Shown here piece by piece: positions 24,911 through 33,514 of a DNA stretch of 64,000 bases. The notes under the pieces were generated by a model that worked only from the letters and a program-made list of their open reading frames with translations, ran no database searches and was not told the DNA's origin. A program made the position numbers and the translations under genes. The stretch is from MTP4 sp9310u. Its GTDB lineage: Archaea > Halobacteriota > Methanosarcinia > Methanosarcinales > Methanosarcinaceae. How positions within the stretch are numbered: position 1 is the stretch's first letter; each line of letters opens with the position of its first letter. The stretch covers positions 3,265 to 67,264 of the forward strand of contig DAOUSW010000006.1 in NCBI GenBank assembly GCA_030627005.1, read 5' to 3'.

Positions 24911-25972
24911 ATGACGCTGGATTACCTCACATATCTAATAGGGATCGGCTTACAGTCGGTGCAGGAATACCTGGCCCTGCATGTGCTGATGTGCCTTGTA
25001 CCTGCATTTTTCCTGGCAGGAGCAATAGCATCCCTTTTTTCCAAGGAATCAGTACTGAAGTTCTTCGGAGCAGATGCCCCAAAGTACGTATCTTATACGG
25101 TGGCTGCAGTTTCCGGCTGTCTGCTTGCGGTCTGCAGCTGTACGGTGCTCCCCCTCTTTGCAGGGATTTACAAACGGGGAGCCGGAATCGGGCCTGCAAG
25201 CACCTTTCTTTTCTCAGCGCCGGCTATCAACATCCTTGCAATCGTCTACACGGCCAAGATCCTGGGTTATGACCTGGGAGCTGCAAGGGCATTTACCGCC
25301 ATCCTGATGTCCGTACTTATCGGACTGGTCATGGCATTTGTCTTCGAGAAGAACAACGTGGAAAGGAAATCTATCAAGACCTTCGGAGGAGACGAACACA
25401 AACACAGCGTCCAGCTCTTCATACTGCTGCTCGCAATTCTTGTAGCCCCCGAGCTTGTACCTTTCTCGGCAAAGGTCCTGGGATGGGTTCCGCTGATCAT
25501 ATTAATCTGGGTTCCCCTGATCGCGATTACGGCTTACTTTTCCTTAAAATGGTTCAGTCCTGAGGAACGGGCAAGCTGGATGGGAGAAACCTGGTTCCTG
25601 ACAAGGCAGATCTTCCCCCTGCTCTTGATGGGGGTTTTCTTTGCAGGGATAGGCGTTGAAGTCCTACCAAAGGAATTTGTTGCATCGCTGGTTGGGGGAA
25701 ATTCCCTCAGTTCAAACCTTATCGCCTCAGTTTCAGCAGCCCTGATGTATTTCTCAACCCTGACCGAAGTCCCTATCATCAAAGCCCTTACCCTTCTCGG
25801 TATGGGGGAAGGACCTGCCCTGTCAATGCTCCTTGCAGGTCCTGCGCTCAGTCTCCCAAACATGATCGTCATCAACAGGATTATGAAGCCGAAACGTGCG
25901 GCACTCTACATCTCCCTGGTGGTGTTGATTGCAACCATATCGGGCCTGGTCTACGGAAGCCTGATGGCATGA
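24911..25972 (+). CDS. CxC permease 2 (COG0701/ArsP-like)
   Basis: 353 residues from ATG 24911; an upstream TTG at 24896 is in frame but lies too near the operator. About ten membrane segments, with the family hallmark AVCSCTVLPLFAGIYKRGAG and a second half with GMGEGPALSMLLAGPALSLPN. In well-studied members the cysteines carry trivalent organoarsenical out of the cell; substrate here is inferred. It is the first gene of a cluster with a mini-thioredoxin, a DGC protein and ArsR2. Confidence 0.85.
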   Translation: MTLDYLTYLIGIGLQSVQEYLALHVLMCLVPAFFLAGAIASLFSKESVLKFFGADAPKYVSYTVAAVSGCLLAVCSCTVLPLFAGIYKRGAGIGPASTFLFSAPAINILAIVYTAKILGYDLGAARAFTAILMSVLIGLVMAFVFEKNNVERKSIKTFGGDEHKHSVQLFILLLAILVAPELVPFSAKVLGWVPLIILIWVPLIAITAYFSLKWFSPEERASWMGETWFLTRQIFPLLLMGVFFAGIGVEVLPKEFVASLVGGNSLSSNLIASVSAALMYFSTLTEVPIIKALTLLGMGEGPALSMLLAGPALSLPNMIVINRIMKPKRAALYISLVVLIATISGLVYGSLMA

Positions 25973-25984
25973 ACAAATTACGGA

Positions 25985-26012
25985 AAGTATTTCAAATTTG
26001 GTTGAAATACTT
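25985..26012 (+). promoter_or_regulatory. Operator before the mini-thioredoxin gene
   Basis: AAGTATTTCAA-N6-TTGAAATACTT, a perfect 11-bp inverted repeat holding the ATTTCAA-N6-TTGAAAT core. It lies between the permease stop and the ATG at 26055, giving the downstream genes their own control point. Confidence 0.6.
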
Positions 26013-26054
26013 AATGAAAAATAAGGATGTAAAATAAAGATCAAAGGTGAAAAC

Positions 26055-26288
26055 ATGAAAATCGAAGTACTGGGAACAGGATGTACAAAGTGCAAGAAAC
26101 TGAAAGAACTTGCCGAAAAAGCAGTAAAGGAAACGGGCGTGGACGCAGAAGTTGTAAAGGTAGAAGACTTTGACGAGATCCTTAATTACGGAGTCATGAT
26201 CACTCCCGGTCTTGTGATTGACGGGGATGTAAAGGTGGCAGGCAAAGTCCCCAGCCTTGACGACATCAAGAAGTGGCTTACCGAATAA
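26055..26288 (+). CDS. Mini-thioredoxin (redox-active disulfide protein 2 type)
   Basis: 77 residues, thioredoxin fold without the usual N-terminal extension: MKIEVLGTGCTKCKKLKELAEKAV with the CTKC active site, cis-Pro region NYGVMITPGLVIDG, and GKVPSLDDIKKWL. This small type is commonly found beside CxC permeases and ArsR. It could supply reductant to the permease or to bound metal. A homologue is at 28929-29159. Confidence 0.88.
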   Translation: MKIEVLGTGCTKCKKLKELAEKAVKETGVDAEVVKVEDFDEILNYGVMITPGLVIDGDVKVAGKVPSLDDIKKWLTE

Positions 26289-26419
26289 GAACTATCAAAT
26301 TTATTAACGATCTAAAGCTGATGAATAATCGGCAACTGATGAATAACTATACAGATTTGAACTTCATTGACTGAGTATAAATTTATTACTAAACTTAAAA
26401 CGAAAAAAAGGTGACAATT

Positions 26420-26803
26420 ATGGCTGAAGAAACAAAATGCTCCTGTGGTTCGGCAAACGTGGCAATTTTCCCCTGCGTCGGATCCGCCAATGTAGGCCAG
26501 CTCTCAAACAAGATCGCAATCGAACTGGAGAAAGAAGGTATTGGAAACCTGATGTGCACGGTCGGGATCGGGGCAAGGGCACCGGGACTCATGAAGTCCG
26601 CCGAAGCTTCCGATAGGATCATAGCCATTAACGGTTGTCCCGTAAACTGCGCAAGCAAAACTATGGAACTGGCAGGTTTCAAGGTGGACCGCGAGATCGT
26701 GATTTCCGACTTAGGTATTAAGAAAACAAAGGACAGAGATCTCAAGGAGGAAGAAGTCGCCGAAGTCCTTGAGAAAGTTCTGGAGATCCTGCAGTCCGAG
26801 TGA
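26420..26803 (+). CDS. DGC-type putative zinc-binding protein 1
   Basis: 127 residues from ATG 26420 (AAGGTGA site). Starts ETKCSCGSANVAIFPCVGSANVGQLSNK and has AINGCPVNCASKTMELAG, both typical of the DGC family of Cys-rich proteins. Function is unknown in the family; it is seen with metal-resistance and methyl-transfer genes. A divergent relative lies at 47984-48397. Confidence 0.78.
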   Translation: MAEETKCSCGSANVAIFPCVGSANVGQLSNKIAIELEKEGIGNLMCTVGIGARAPGLMKSAEASDRIIAINGCPVNCASKTMELAGFKVDREIVISDLGIKKTKDRDLKEEEVAEVLEKVLEILQSE

Positions 26804-27044
26804 TCTCCTATTCACTTTTTTTTACAGTGAACCTATTATTAAGAGCCTTTTTTGGCAGAAAACTATTTTGACAGATAACTATTTTGGCAGAAAACTTTTG
26901 GCAGAGGCCCGTTTTAGCAAAATATTGGATTTTGGACCTCAACTGCCAGCTTTTTTGAAATAATATATGGCCTGGACTTCCGCGGGTCACGGACACTCAA
27001 AATTTTAAGACATGCCTTGAAAAAGTATATATGCCCATATTTCA

Positions 27045-27317
27045 ATGATTGATTATATGATTGATGAGGAAAATGTGCAGATTTTCAAGGCTCTGAGCGA
27101 AGAAACAAGATACAAAATCATAAAAGTCCTGCTCGAAGGGGAGCGCTGCGCCTGTGAGATTCCGGACCTCATAGGCAAGACCCAGTCCAACACCTCCATG
27201 CACCTGGCAAAACTGCAGAACTGGGGGGTCATCAAAGTAAGAAAAGACGGAAAGATGAGGCTTTATTCCATAGATAACGAAAAAGTCCGGAAGATTTTGA
27301 AGATCCTTGAAGAATAA
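27045..27317 (+). CDS. ArsR-family repressor 2
   Basis: 90 residues (or 86 from ATG 27057). Winged helix with metal site GERCACEIPDLIG and recognition helix TQSNTSMHLAKLQNWGVI. A TATA box (GTATATATG, about 27023-27031) lies only about 20 bases before the ATG, so the mRNA is probably leaderless. A half-site ATTTCAA overlaps the start, consistent with weak autoregulation. It is the likely regulator for the ATTTCAA-N6-TTGAAAT sites. The gap 26804-27044 has short TTGGCAGAAAACTA-like repeats. Confidence 0.85.
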   Translation: MIDYMIDEENVQIFKALSEETRYKIIKVLLEGERCACEIPDLIGKTQSNTSMHLAKLQNWGVIKVRKDGKMRLYSIDNEKVRKILKILEE

Positions 27318-27459
27318 GTCCTTTTTTCCGGCTGTGCTTCGGATACACCTTTTACACTCATTATATTTCGGGAACTTTATATTCCGGAAACTTCCAAATC
27401 AAACTCATCACGAACCTTCATTAGAATGAACATGAGGGGCCGGAAAAAATTAGATTGAA

Positions 27460-27630
27460 TTAAAAACGGCAGCAATCACAGCCTCCCGCGCATGAGGGGA
27501 GAAGGTTCTGATTACCGTATTCTATCCCCCAGCATTCAAAGCAAATTTTTACCATTCCAAGTTCCTTGTGCTTTACCCTGAGCAGTGAATTTTCTTCCTT
27601 TTTGCAGATAGCGCATTTTACCATAGACAT
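27460..27630 (-). CDS. Small Cys-rich protein with GGCDCCRF tail (copy 2)
   Basis: 56 residues, read from ATG 27630 to TAA 27460-27462: MSMVKCAICKKEENSLLRVK, then LGMVKICFECWG, ending AGGCDCCRF. It matches the protein at 24129-24290 in all four knuckle Cys and in the tail, confirming both as real genes. It is divergent from the third permease, whose operator it shares at 27760-27781. Likely soft-metal binding; family unnamed to my knowledge. Confidence 0.65.
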   Translation of the reverse strand: MSMVKCAICKKEENSLLRVKHKELGMVKICFECWGIEYGNQNLLPSCAGGCDCCRF

Positions 27631-27759
27631 GCTCCTGAACTTTTCCTATAGGCCTGAACTCTCCCTTAATGTTCCGGGTGGGGTTTTGTTAGAGATCTGT
27701 CTTTCTTTTTCATATAAAAGGGTTTTATTCGATGCGAAAGGAATATATCAGATTACAAT

Positions 27760-27781
27760 CATATCAGTATATGTTGATATG
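27760..27781 (+). promoter_or_regulatory. Operator CATATCA-N8-TGATATG before permease 3
   Basis: Perfect 7-bp arms with an 8-base centre, 55 bases before the permease ATG. Same half-sites and spacing as the operator at 24712, so one ArsR probably controls both. Confidence 0.6.
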
Positions 27782-27835
27782 AAGAATTAATGATACATTT
27801 CATAAACAGAACCATAAGAAAAGAAGGAACCCCAA

Positions 27836-28807
27836 ATGACCGACATCTTCTACCCCTTTCAATGGATCGCGGACAAACTGACCTACGAGCTTTTCGGAAT
27901 AAATCCGGAAACCCATCTTGCAGCCAGTGTCAACTTCATCATTTACGACGTGCTGAAGATATTTTTCCTGCTCTCGGTGATGATCTTTGCCATATCTTAC
28001 ATCAGGACCTACATCACCCCTGAAAAAACCAGAAAGGTGCTCGGAGGCAAGAAAGGGCTCCGTTACCATCTGATGGCATCCCTGATAGGCACGGTCTCCC
28101 CGTTCTGTTCATGCTCCTCAGTGCCCCTGTTCATAGGGTTCGTTGAAGCCGGAGTTCCCCTGGGAGTTACCTTTTCCTTCCTGATTACCTCTCCCCTGGT
28201 AAACGAAGCCGCAGTCGCCGTGCTCTGGGCAACCCTTGGTTTCAAGGCAACTGCGATCTACGTGGTTTCAGGCATTGTACTCGGGGTCTTCGGAGGCTAT
28301 CTGATTGGCGTCCTTAAACTGGAAAAGTACGTTGAGGAATTTGTTTACAAAATCAAAGTAGGAAACACAGCCGTCGGGCAGGAAAACCTGAGCGTGAAAG
28401 AGAGGGCAGGAACCGCATTTGAAGGCGTAAAAGAGATCGTAGGAAAGGTCTGGATCTATGTGATAATAGGGGTCAGCATCGGCGGAATTTTCCACGGCTA
28501 TGCCCCGGAAGGCATCCTTGCAAAATACGCAGGCGAGGACAACCTGTTCGCAGTACCGATTGCCGTTATCCTGGGTGTCCCCCTGTACTCGAACGTCATG
28601 GGCATGATCCCTGTAGTGGAAAGCCTGATTGGAAAAGGGCTGCCAATCGGAACTTCCCTGGCTTTCCTGATGTCGGTCACAGCCGTGTCCTTCCCCGAGA
28701 TGATCATTCTCAAAAAGGTGCTGAAAAAAGAGCTGATTGCGATCTTTGTTTCTATTGTGGCAGCCTCGATCATCTTTACAGGCTACCTTTTCAACATACT
28801 GCTGTAA
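27836..28807 (+). CDS. CxC permease 3 (COG0701/ArsP-like)
   Basis: 323 residues, about eight membrane segments. Hallmark VSPFCSCSSVPLFIGFVEAGVP followed by FLITSPLVNEAAVA, and a second-half motif MSVTAVSFPEMIILKK. Only about as similar to the other two copies as family members generally are, so not a recent duplicate. It is followed by a mini-thioredoxin and a small Cys protein. Confidence 0.85.
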   Translation: MTDIFYPFQWIADKLTYELFGINPETHLAASVNFIIYDVLKIFFLLSVMIFAISYIRTYITPEKTRKVLGGKKGLRYHLMASLIGTVSPFCSCSSVPLFIGFVEAGVPLGVTFSFLITSPLVNEAAVAVLWATLGFKATAIYVVSGIVLGVFGGYLIGVLKLEKYVEEFVYKIKVGNTAVGQENLSVKERAGTAFEGVKEIVGKVWIYVIIGVSIGGIFHGYAPEGILAKYAGEDNLFAVPIAVILGVPLYSNVMGMIPVVESLIGKGLPIGTSLAFLMSVTAVSFPEMIILKKVLKKELIAIFVSIVAASIIFTGYLFNILL

Positions 28808-28928
28808 ATCTACCTGCTGTAAATCTACCCGAAAGCTTGGAAAATTGAGCGATTGAAAAGAGAGATTGAAAAAACACAGAACCTGAAATCAAAAACCGAA
28901 TAAAAAGACAAAAGAGTGGTGAAAAAAC

Positions 28929-29159
28929 ATGAAAATAGAAATTCTCGGAACCGGATGTGCAAAGTGCAAGAAAACGAAAGAAGCCATTGAAAAAGTCCTG
29001 AAGGAAAACGGAAAGGAAGCCGAAGTCGTGAAAGTGGAAGATTTTGAAACGATCCTGAACTACGGCGTTATGATCACCCCTGCCGTCGTGGTTGACGGCG
29101 AGGTAAAAATTGCAGGCAAGGTCCCGAATGAAGAAGATATCAGAGAATGGGTCGCCTGA
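28929..29159 (+). CDS. Mini-thioredoxin 2
   Basis: 76 residues: MKIEILGTGCAKCKKTKEAIEKVL with CAKC active site, NYGVMITPAVVVDG, GKVPNEEDIREWV. Nearly the same as the protein at 26055-26288, each paired with a CxC permease, which supports a functional permease-thioredoxin unit. Confidence 0.88.
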   Translation: MKIEILGTGCAKCKKTKEAIEKVLKENGKEAEVVKVEDFETILNYGVMITPAVVVDGEVKIAGKVPNEEDIREWVA

Positions 29160-29298
29160 GTTTTGAATCCGGGAAAGCCCGGATTAGTTCTTTTTTCGAT
29201 AAAATCCCCTGACTTCCGAGAAAGGATTGATTAACCGCTTTTCCCATAATAATAGGAAAGAAGGAAAAAGGGGAGAAATAACTACCTGAGGCAATCTT

Positions 29299-29619
29299 AT
29301 GTCAAAGATAACCGTAAATTCCACAATATGCGACTTTACCCACAAAGTTTGCGGAAAACTGAAAGGCGATAAAATCATCGTGGATATCGAGACTCCCTGT
29401 GAAAAAATAAAGGAGATCTCGCACCTGGAAGTCCCCATGATGGGGACCCTGGACATCAAAGATAATTACGTGATGGAAAGGGCAAAAGAGGCAAAAATCT
29501 GCTCGAACTGCCTGGTGCCCTGCGGGGTGCTCAACATCTGCAAACTGGAAAGCGGTTTCCTTGCAAAATCCCTGGCAAAAAAAGCTGGCAGCCTGAGTAT
29601 TGATTTTGATGAGGTCTGA
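29299..29619 (+). CDS. Small Cys-rich protein (DUF6951-like), copy 1
   Basis: 106 residues. SKITVNSTICDFTHKVCGKL start, then DIETPCEKIKEIS, and a Cys cluster ICSNCLVPCGVLNICKLESGF. I believe it belongs to the family now called DUF6951, but that is from memory. It has a close paralogue at 32129-32449. Function unknown; six to seven Cys suggest metal or cluster binding. Confidence 0.65.
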   Translation: MSKITVNSTICDFTHKVCGKLKGDKIIVDIETPCEKIKEISHLEVPMMGTLDIKDNYVMERAKEAKICSNCLVPCGVLNICKLESGFLAKSLAKKAGSLSIDFDEV

Positions 29620-29628
29620 GAATAGTCA

Positions 29629-29885
29629 AAATTTACCTGAAATCCAAATTTACCTGAAATCAGAATTTGCCTAGAATCCAAATATACCTGAAATCCAAAT
29701 ATACCTGAAATCCAAATATACCTGAAATCCAAATATACCTGAAATCCAAATATACCTGAAATCCAAATTTACCTGAAATCAGAATTTACCTGAAATCAGA
29801 ATTTGCCTAGAATCCAAATTTACCTGAAATCCAAATTTACCTGAAATCCAAATTTACCTGAAATCAGAATTTACCTGAAATTCAC
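29629..29885 (+). repeat. 17-bp tandem repeat array
   Basis: About fifteen copies of a 17-base unit AATTTACCTGAAATCCA, with variants (AATATACCTG, AATTTGCCTAG, CAGAATTTACC). Copies abut without spacers, so it is not a CRISPR. It fills the gap between the small Cys protein and the stress protein. Confidence 0.9.
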
Positions 29886-29961
29886 ATCTGAGAACTCAGT
29901 AATGTATTGGGAAGGGCTGAGTTTAATAGTAATTGACGGGGGGATTATTGGGGGGCATTAA

Positions 29962-30915
29962 TTGATAAGTACGGTACTCGTTCCTACGGACTTTACCATA
30001 GAAACCGAAGACTTGCTGGGCTGCATAGGGGAACTGCAGCACGTCGGGCTGAAGAAAGTGATATTGCTGCACGTTGTGGACATCCTGAAGGCCCACGGGC
30101 TCACACCCATGTTCGAGCGAAACGCCCGGGAAAAGATCGAGGAATATGCGGACTTTGTCCGGGAGATGGAGCTTGAAGCCGAGACCTCGGTTGTGGTGGG
30201 GGACGTCAAAAGGACGATTGCGGAGCTTGCGGAAAAAAAGGGGGTGGACCTTATCGTGATGGGAACGACCACCCCCGGAATAATCAGGGGAAAACTGCTC
30301 GGGAGGACCACGGAGTATATCGTCCGGAAATCAAAAAAGATGGTCCTCGTGGAAAAGTACGATGCCCTGAAAGAAGGAAAAGAAGCTTATGCCAAGGCAT
30401 GCACTGCAACCTTTTCAAGGGTACTCGTGCCAATGGACTGTTCCGCCGAAGCCATGCGGGCTGTAAGGGTGCTTTCCTCTTTTGAAGGAATTACACGAGA
30501 AGTCCTGCTCGTGCACGTCATAGAGAACATAAAAGACCTGGATTTCCTGGAAGAGCAAAGGGAAGAAGTGCTTGAGATGCTTCGAAAGATCGGAGACGAG
30601 CTGAAGGGCTTTGATGTCCGCTACCGGGTTGTCGAAGGCATCCCTTCCGATGAAATAAGCCGGCTCGCCCTGACAGAAGAAGTCACCCTGATCATGATGA
30701 CCGCCCGCTGGAGAGGAATTATTGAAGAGCTCCTGCTGGGGAGCACGGCAGAAAATGTGCTCAGGAAGACTACAAAACCCGTCCTGCTGATCCCGGGAGG
30801 GAAGGGGGTGAGAGAAGAAAAAGAGGGAAGAGACGAAAAAGAGGAAGAAAAGGAGAAAGGGGAGAAAACTGAAAGCAAAGACGAGAGGGAAGAAGAAAAT
30901 CCGGAGGCCAGCTAA
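29962..30915 (+). CDS. Tandem universal stress protein (two UspA domains)
   Basis: 317 residues from TTG 29962 (GGGGGG upstream). Two Usp domains: the first ends VDLIVMGTTTPGIIRGKLLGRTTEYIVRKSKK, the second EVTLIMMTARWRGIIEELLLGSTAENVLRKTTKPVLLIP, each with the G-2x-G-9x-G(S/T) ATP-binding pattern. A 40-residue Glu/Lys tail follows. Its TAA overlaps the ATG of the Acr3 gene (TAATG), so the two are translated together; the pairing suggests stress control of efflux. Confidence 0.88.
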   Translation: MISTVLVPTDFTIETEDLLGCIGELQHVGLKKVILLHVVDILKAHGLTPMFERNAREKIEEYADFVREMELEAETSVVVGDVKRTIAELAEKKGVDLIVMGTTTPGIIRGKLLGRTTEYIVRKSKKMVLVEKYDALKEGKEAYAKACTATFSRVLVPMDCSAEAMRAVRVLSSFEGITREVLLVHVIENIKDLDFLEEQREEVLEMLRKIGDELKGFDVRYRVVEGIPSDEISRLALTEEVTLIMMTARWRGIIEELLLGSTAENVLRKTTKPVLLIPGGKGVREEKEGRDEKEEEKEKGEKTESKDEREEENPEAS

Positions 30916-31967
30916 TGCCGGAAGAGCAGGAAGAAAGAGAACTTGATTTTTTCAGCAAATACCTCTCGGTCTGGGTCGCAATCTGCATCGTCCTCGGCAC
31001 AGCAATAGGCTATGCCTTTCCAGGCTTTGCGGATGCGCTGGGCGGGATCGAAATCGCAAAAGTCTCGGTCCCGGTTGCGGTCGTGCTCCTGATAATGATG
31101 TACCCGGTCATGCTGAAGATCAATTTTGAGGAACTCCTGAACGTAAAAGCAAACCTCAAGCCCCTCGCCCTCACCCTGGTAGTAAACTGGGCAATCAAAC
31201 CTTTTACGATGGCTTTTGTTGCCTGGCTTTTCATGCGCGTCTTTTTTGCAGACCTTATTCCTGCCGACCTCCAGGCTCAGTACATCGCTGGCATGATCCT
31301 GCTCGGACTTGCCCCCTGCACGGCAATGGTGCTTGTCTGGACCTATCTTGCCCGGGCAAACATCAACTATGCCCTGATCCAGGTCTCGGTAAACGACCTG
31401 ATCATCCTGGTCCTTTTTGCCCCGCTCGGCAAATTCCTCCTGGGCGTAACCACGGACTTTCCCGTGCCCCTGATGACCATCTTCGTCTCGGTCCTCTTTT
31501 ACGTGGCAATCCCCCTGGGGCTGGCGATGCTGACAAGGCAGCTTGTAATAAGGAAAAAAGGCATTACCTGGTTTGAAAACCGCCTGATAAAAAAGATCGA
31601 ATGGGTTACCCCGGTCGGGCTTTTAATCACCCTCGTCCTGATCTTTGTCTTCCAGGGGGACAACATCATCAACTACCCCCTGCACATCCTGCTGATCGCA
31701 ATTCCCCTCGTCCTGCAGACCTACCTGATCTTCTCCATCGGGTACGCAGGGGCAAAGTTCCTGAAAATCCCTTATATGGAAGCTGCCCCTTCCACTTTTA
31801 TAGGGGCCAGCAACTTCTTCGAGCTGGCAGTAGCAGTAGCCCTGATCCTTTTCGGGATGGAATCCGGAGCTGCCCTTGCTACGGTTGTGGGAGTGCTGGT
31901 GGAAGTGCCCGTGATGCTCTCCCTGGTGAAGATAATGGACAGGAACAGGGAGAAGTTCAGGTTTTAA
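30915..31967 (+). CDS. acr3: Acr3-type arsenite efflux transporter
   Basis: 350 residues, ten membrane segments of the bile acid/arsenite exporter superfamily. The Acr3 signature around the key Cys, LGLAPCTAMVLVW, is present, with SVNDLIILVLFAP and EAAPSTFIGASNFFELAVA. It exports As(III) using the proton motive force. It overlaps the Usp gene by one base and is followed by a small Cys protein and ArsR3. Confidence 0.93.
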   Translation: MPEEQEERELDFFSKYLSVWVAICIVLGTAIGYAFPGFADALGGIEIAKVSVPVAVVLLIMMYPVMLKINFEELLNVKANLKPLALTLVVNWAIKPFTMAFVAWLFMRVFFADLIPADLQAQYIAGMILLGLAPCTAMVLVWTYLARANINYALIQVSVNDLIILVLFAPLGKFLLGVTTDFPVPLMTIFVSVLFYVAIPLGLAMLTRQLVIRKKGITWFENRLIKKIEWVTPVGLLITLVLIFVFQGDNIINYPLHILLIAIPLVLQTYLIFSIGYAGAKFLKIPYMEAAPSTFIGASNFFELAVAVALILFGMESGAALATVVGVLVEVPVMLSLVKIMDRNREKFRF

Positions 31968-32128
31968 GGAAAGGGAAAAATGTTGGTCCGGCCAGAAAGG
32001 GGTGAAAAATGAAGAAAAATAATAAAAAAGAAATAGAACAAGCAAGAACCTAAAAACACTGAAGAAAAGGATTTCAAAAAAATTTGCAAAAAAACTTGTA
32101 AAACAAAAAAACATCCCAAGGTGACCAT

Positions 32129-32449
32129 TTGACAGAGATTACAGTAAATTCCACAATATGCGGTTTTGTCCACAAAATCCGCGGAAGTTTGAAGGGCGGG
32201 AAAATCATCGTTGATATCGACACCCCCTGCGAAAAAATAAAGAAATTTTCCCACATGGAAATTCCCATGATAGAAACAATGGACATCAAGGACAATTACG
32301 TGATGGACAGGGCAAAAGAGGCCCAGTGTTCCTCAAACTGCCTGGTGCCCTGTGCGGTGCTCAACCTCTGCAAACTGGAAAGCGGTTTCCTTGCAAAATC
32401 CCTGGCAAAAAAAGCAGGCAGTATCAGTATCGAGTTCGATGAAGTCTAA
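32129..32449 (+). CDS. Small Cys-rich protein (DUF6951-like), copy 2
   Basis: 106 residues from TTG 32129 (AAGGTGA site). Paralogue of the protein at 29299-29619; the Cys cluster CSSNCLVPCAVLNLCKLESGF is kept, while the second Cys of the N-terminal pair is replaced by Arg (HKIRGSL against HKVCGKL). Both copies flank the Usp-Acr3 pair. Confidence 0.65.
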   Translation: MTEITVNSTICGFVHKIRGSLKGGKIIVDIDTPCEKIKKFSHMEIPMIETMDIKDNYVMDRAKEAQCSSNCLVPCAVLNLCKLESGFLAKSLAKKAGSISIEFDEV

Positions 32450-32547
32450 AAACAGGGAAATTTACCTCCCGTTTTAATTTTTCAAGAGGTAGGTCTCCTC
32501 AGAGTGGAGTAAAAATCCTTATTTAGAAAGCTTAACTTTTTTTACTT

Positions 32548-32907
32548 ATGAACTACTGCTGCCCCGCGGACCCCGAAATGAAAAAAGAATGGGAAGAAAA
32601 GATGCTCGAAGAGATAGATTTCCTTGAAAACGACATAAGGAAAGAGAGCGAGGTATTCAGCGCTCTCGGGCACCCGATAAGGTTGAAAATTGCCTACTTT
32701 CTTTCCCGGAGGGACCACTGTGTTTGCGAACTTATTTTTAAGTTGAACGAGAGGCAAAACCTGGTCTCACACCACCTTACGATTATGAAAAACTGCGGGA
32801 TCATTGAACCCTACAATAGTTCAAAATGGCGGTTTTACAGGCTTAACCCTGAATTTGGAAGTATTTTGAAGATTGTAAAACAAATGCAGGACAAAAAACC
32901 GGAATAA
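32548..32907 (+). CDS. ArsR-family repressor 3
   Basis: 119 residues. Starts MNYCCPADPEMKKEWEEK with vicinal Cys, then a winged helix with RRDHCVCELIFKL as the metal site and RQNLVSHHLTIMKNCGII as recognition helix. No clear ribosome site, so possibly leaderless. Closest regulator gene to acr3. Confidence 0.85.
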   Translation: MNYCCPADPEMKKEWEEKMLEEIDFLENDIRKESEVFSALGHPIRLKIAYFLSRRDHCVCELIFKLNERQNLVSHHLTIMKNCGIIEPYNSSKWRFYRLNPEFGSILKIVKQMQDKKPE

Positions 32908-32922
32908 AAATCCTGGTAGATA

Positions 32923-32990
32923 ATAGAACCGGGCAGACAATGGAATCGGGCAGACGATGGAATCGAGCAGACAATGGACCCAGCTAATAA
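32923..32990 (+). repeat. 17-bp tandem repeat, three to four copies
   Basis: Unit GAATCGGGCAGACAATG repeated three times with small changes after the ArsR3 stop, ending near the convergent AhpD-like gene. Confidence 0.75.
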
Positions 32991-33032
32991 CCCGCGAATA
33001 AAGTAAAAATAAAGTTAGTGGAAGGAAAGGTT

Positions 33033-33398
33033 TCAGTCATCACAGCAACAGCAGCAGTCCTATTCTTCCTTATCCTTTTCAAAAATCTTATCGTATACGT
33101 TTTCCCCGTATATGTTCGTCCACCCTATCTGCGACCCGGCAGCCACAAACATCGCAACAGATATGGCTTCTGCGATCTCTCCCTTTGTAGCCCCTGCAGC
33201 AACAGCCCGCTGGGAGTGCACGTCAACGCAGAACTGGCAACGCATGAGCACCGAGGAAGAAACGGCGATTAGTTCTTTTGTTTTGAGGTCAAGGAACCCG
33301 TCTTTGAATATGGAATTTCTCATCTGTCCAAAAGCTTTCTCTGTTTCAGGCAGCATTTCATTCAGAAATGACATAATATTATCCTCCGGTTTAGACAA
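33033..33398 (-). CDS. AhpD/CMD-family protein with TAG followed by a Cys5 tail
   Basis: Carboxymuconolactone-decarboxylase/AhpD fold, 112 residues to a TAG at 33060-33062: redox motif LMRCQFCVDVHSQRAVAAGAT (CxxC...H) and EAISVAMFVAAG. The frame ends EKDKEE, then TAG, and goes on as Asp, five Cys, Asp, Asp and TGA (33033-33035). Such a tail is unlikely to arise by chance and resembles the Cys tails of other proteins in this island. If TAG is read (pyrrolysine), the product has 121 residues with a metal-binding tail. AhpD-like proteins act in peroxide or thiol redox chemistry. Confidence 0.8.
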
Positions 33399-33514
33399 AT
33401 ATTAATCAAAATTATACATTGAACCCGTTTCAATTTGAAGCAAATTATTGAATATTGATTTCTTGATGTTGAGTTATCATTAAAACGTTCAGGCTCAGGC
33501 AACACGCCTGAATT

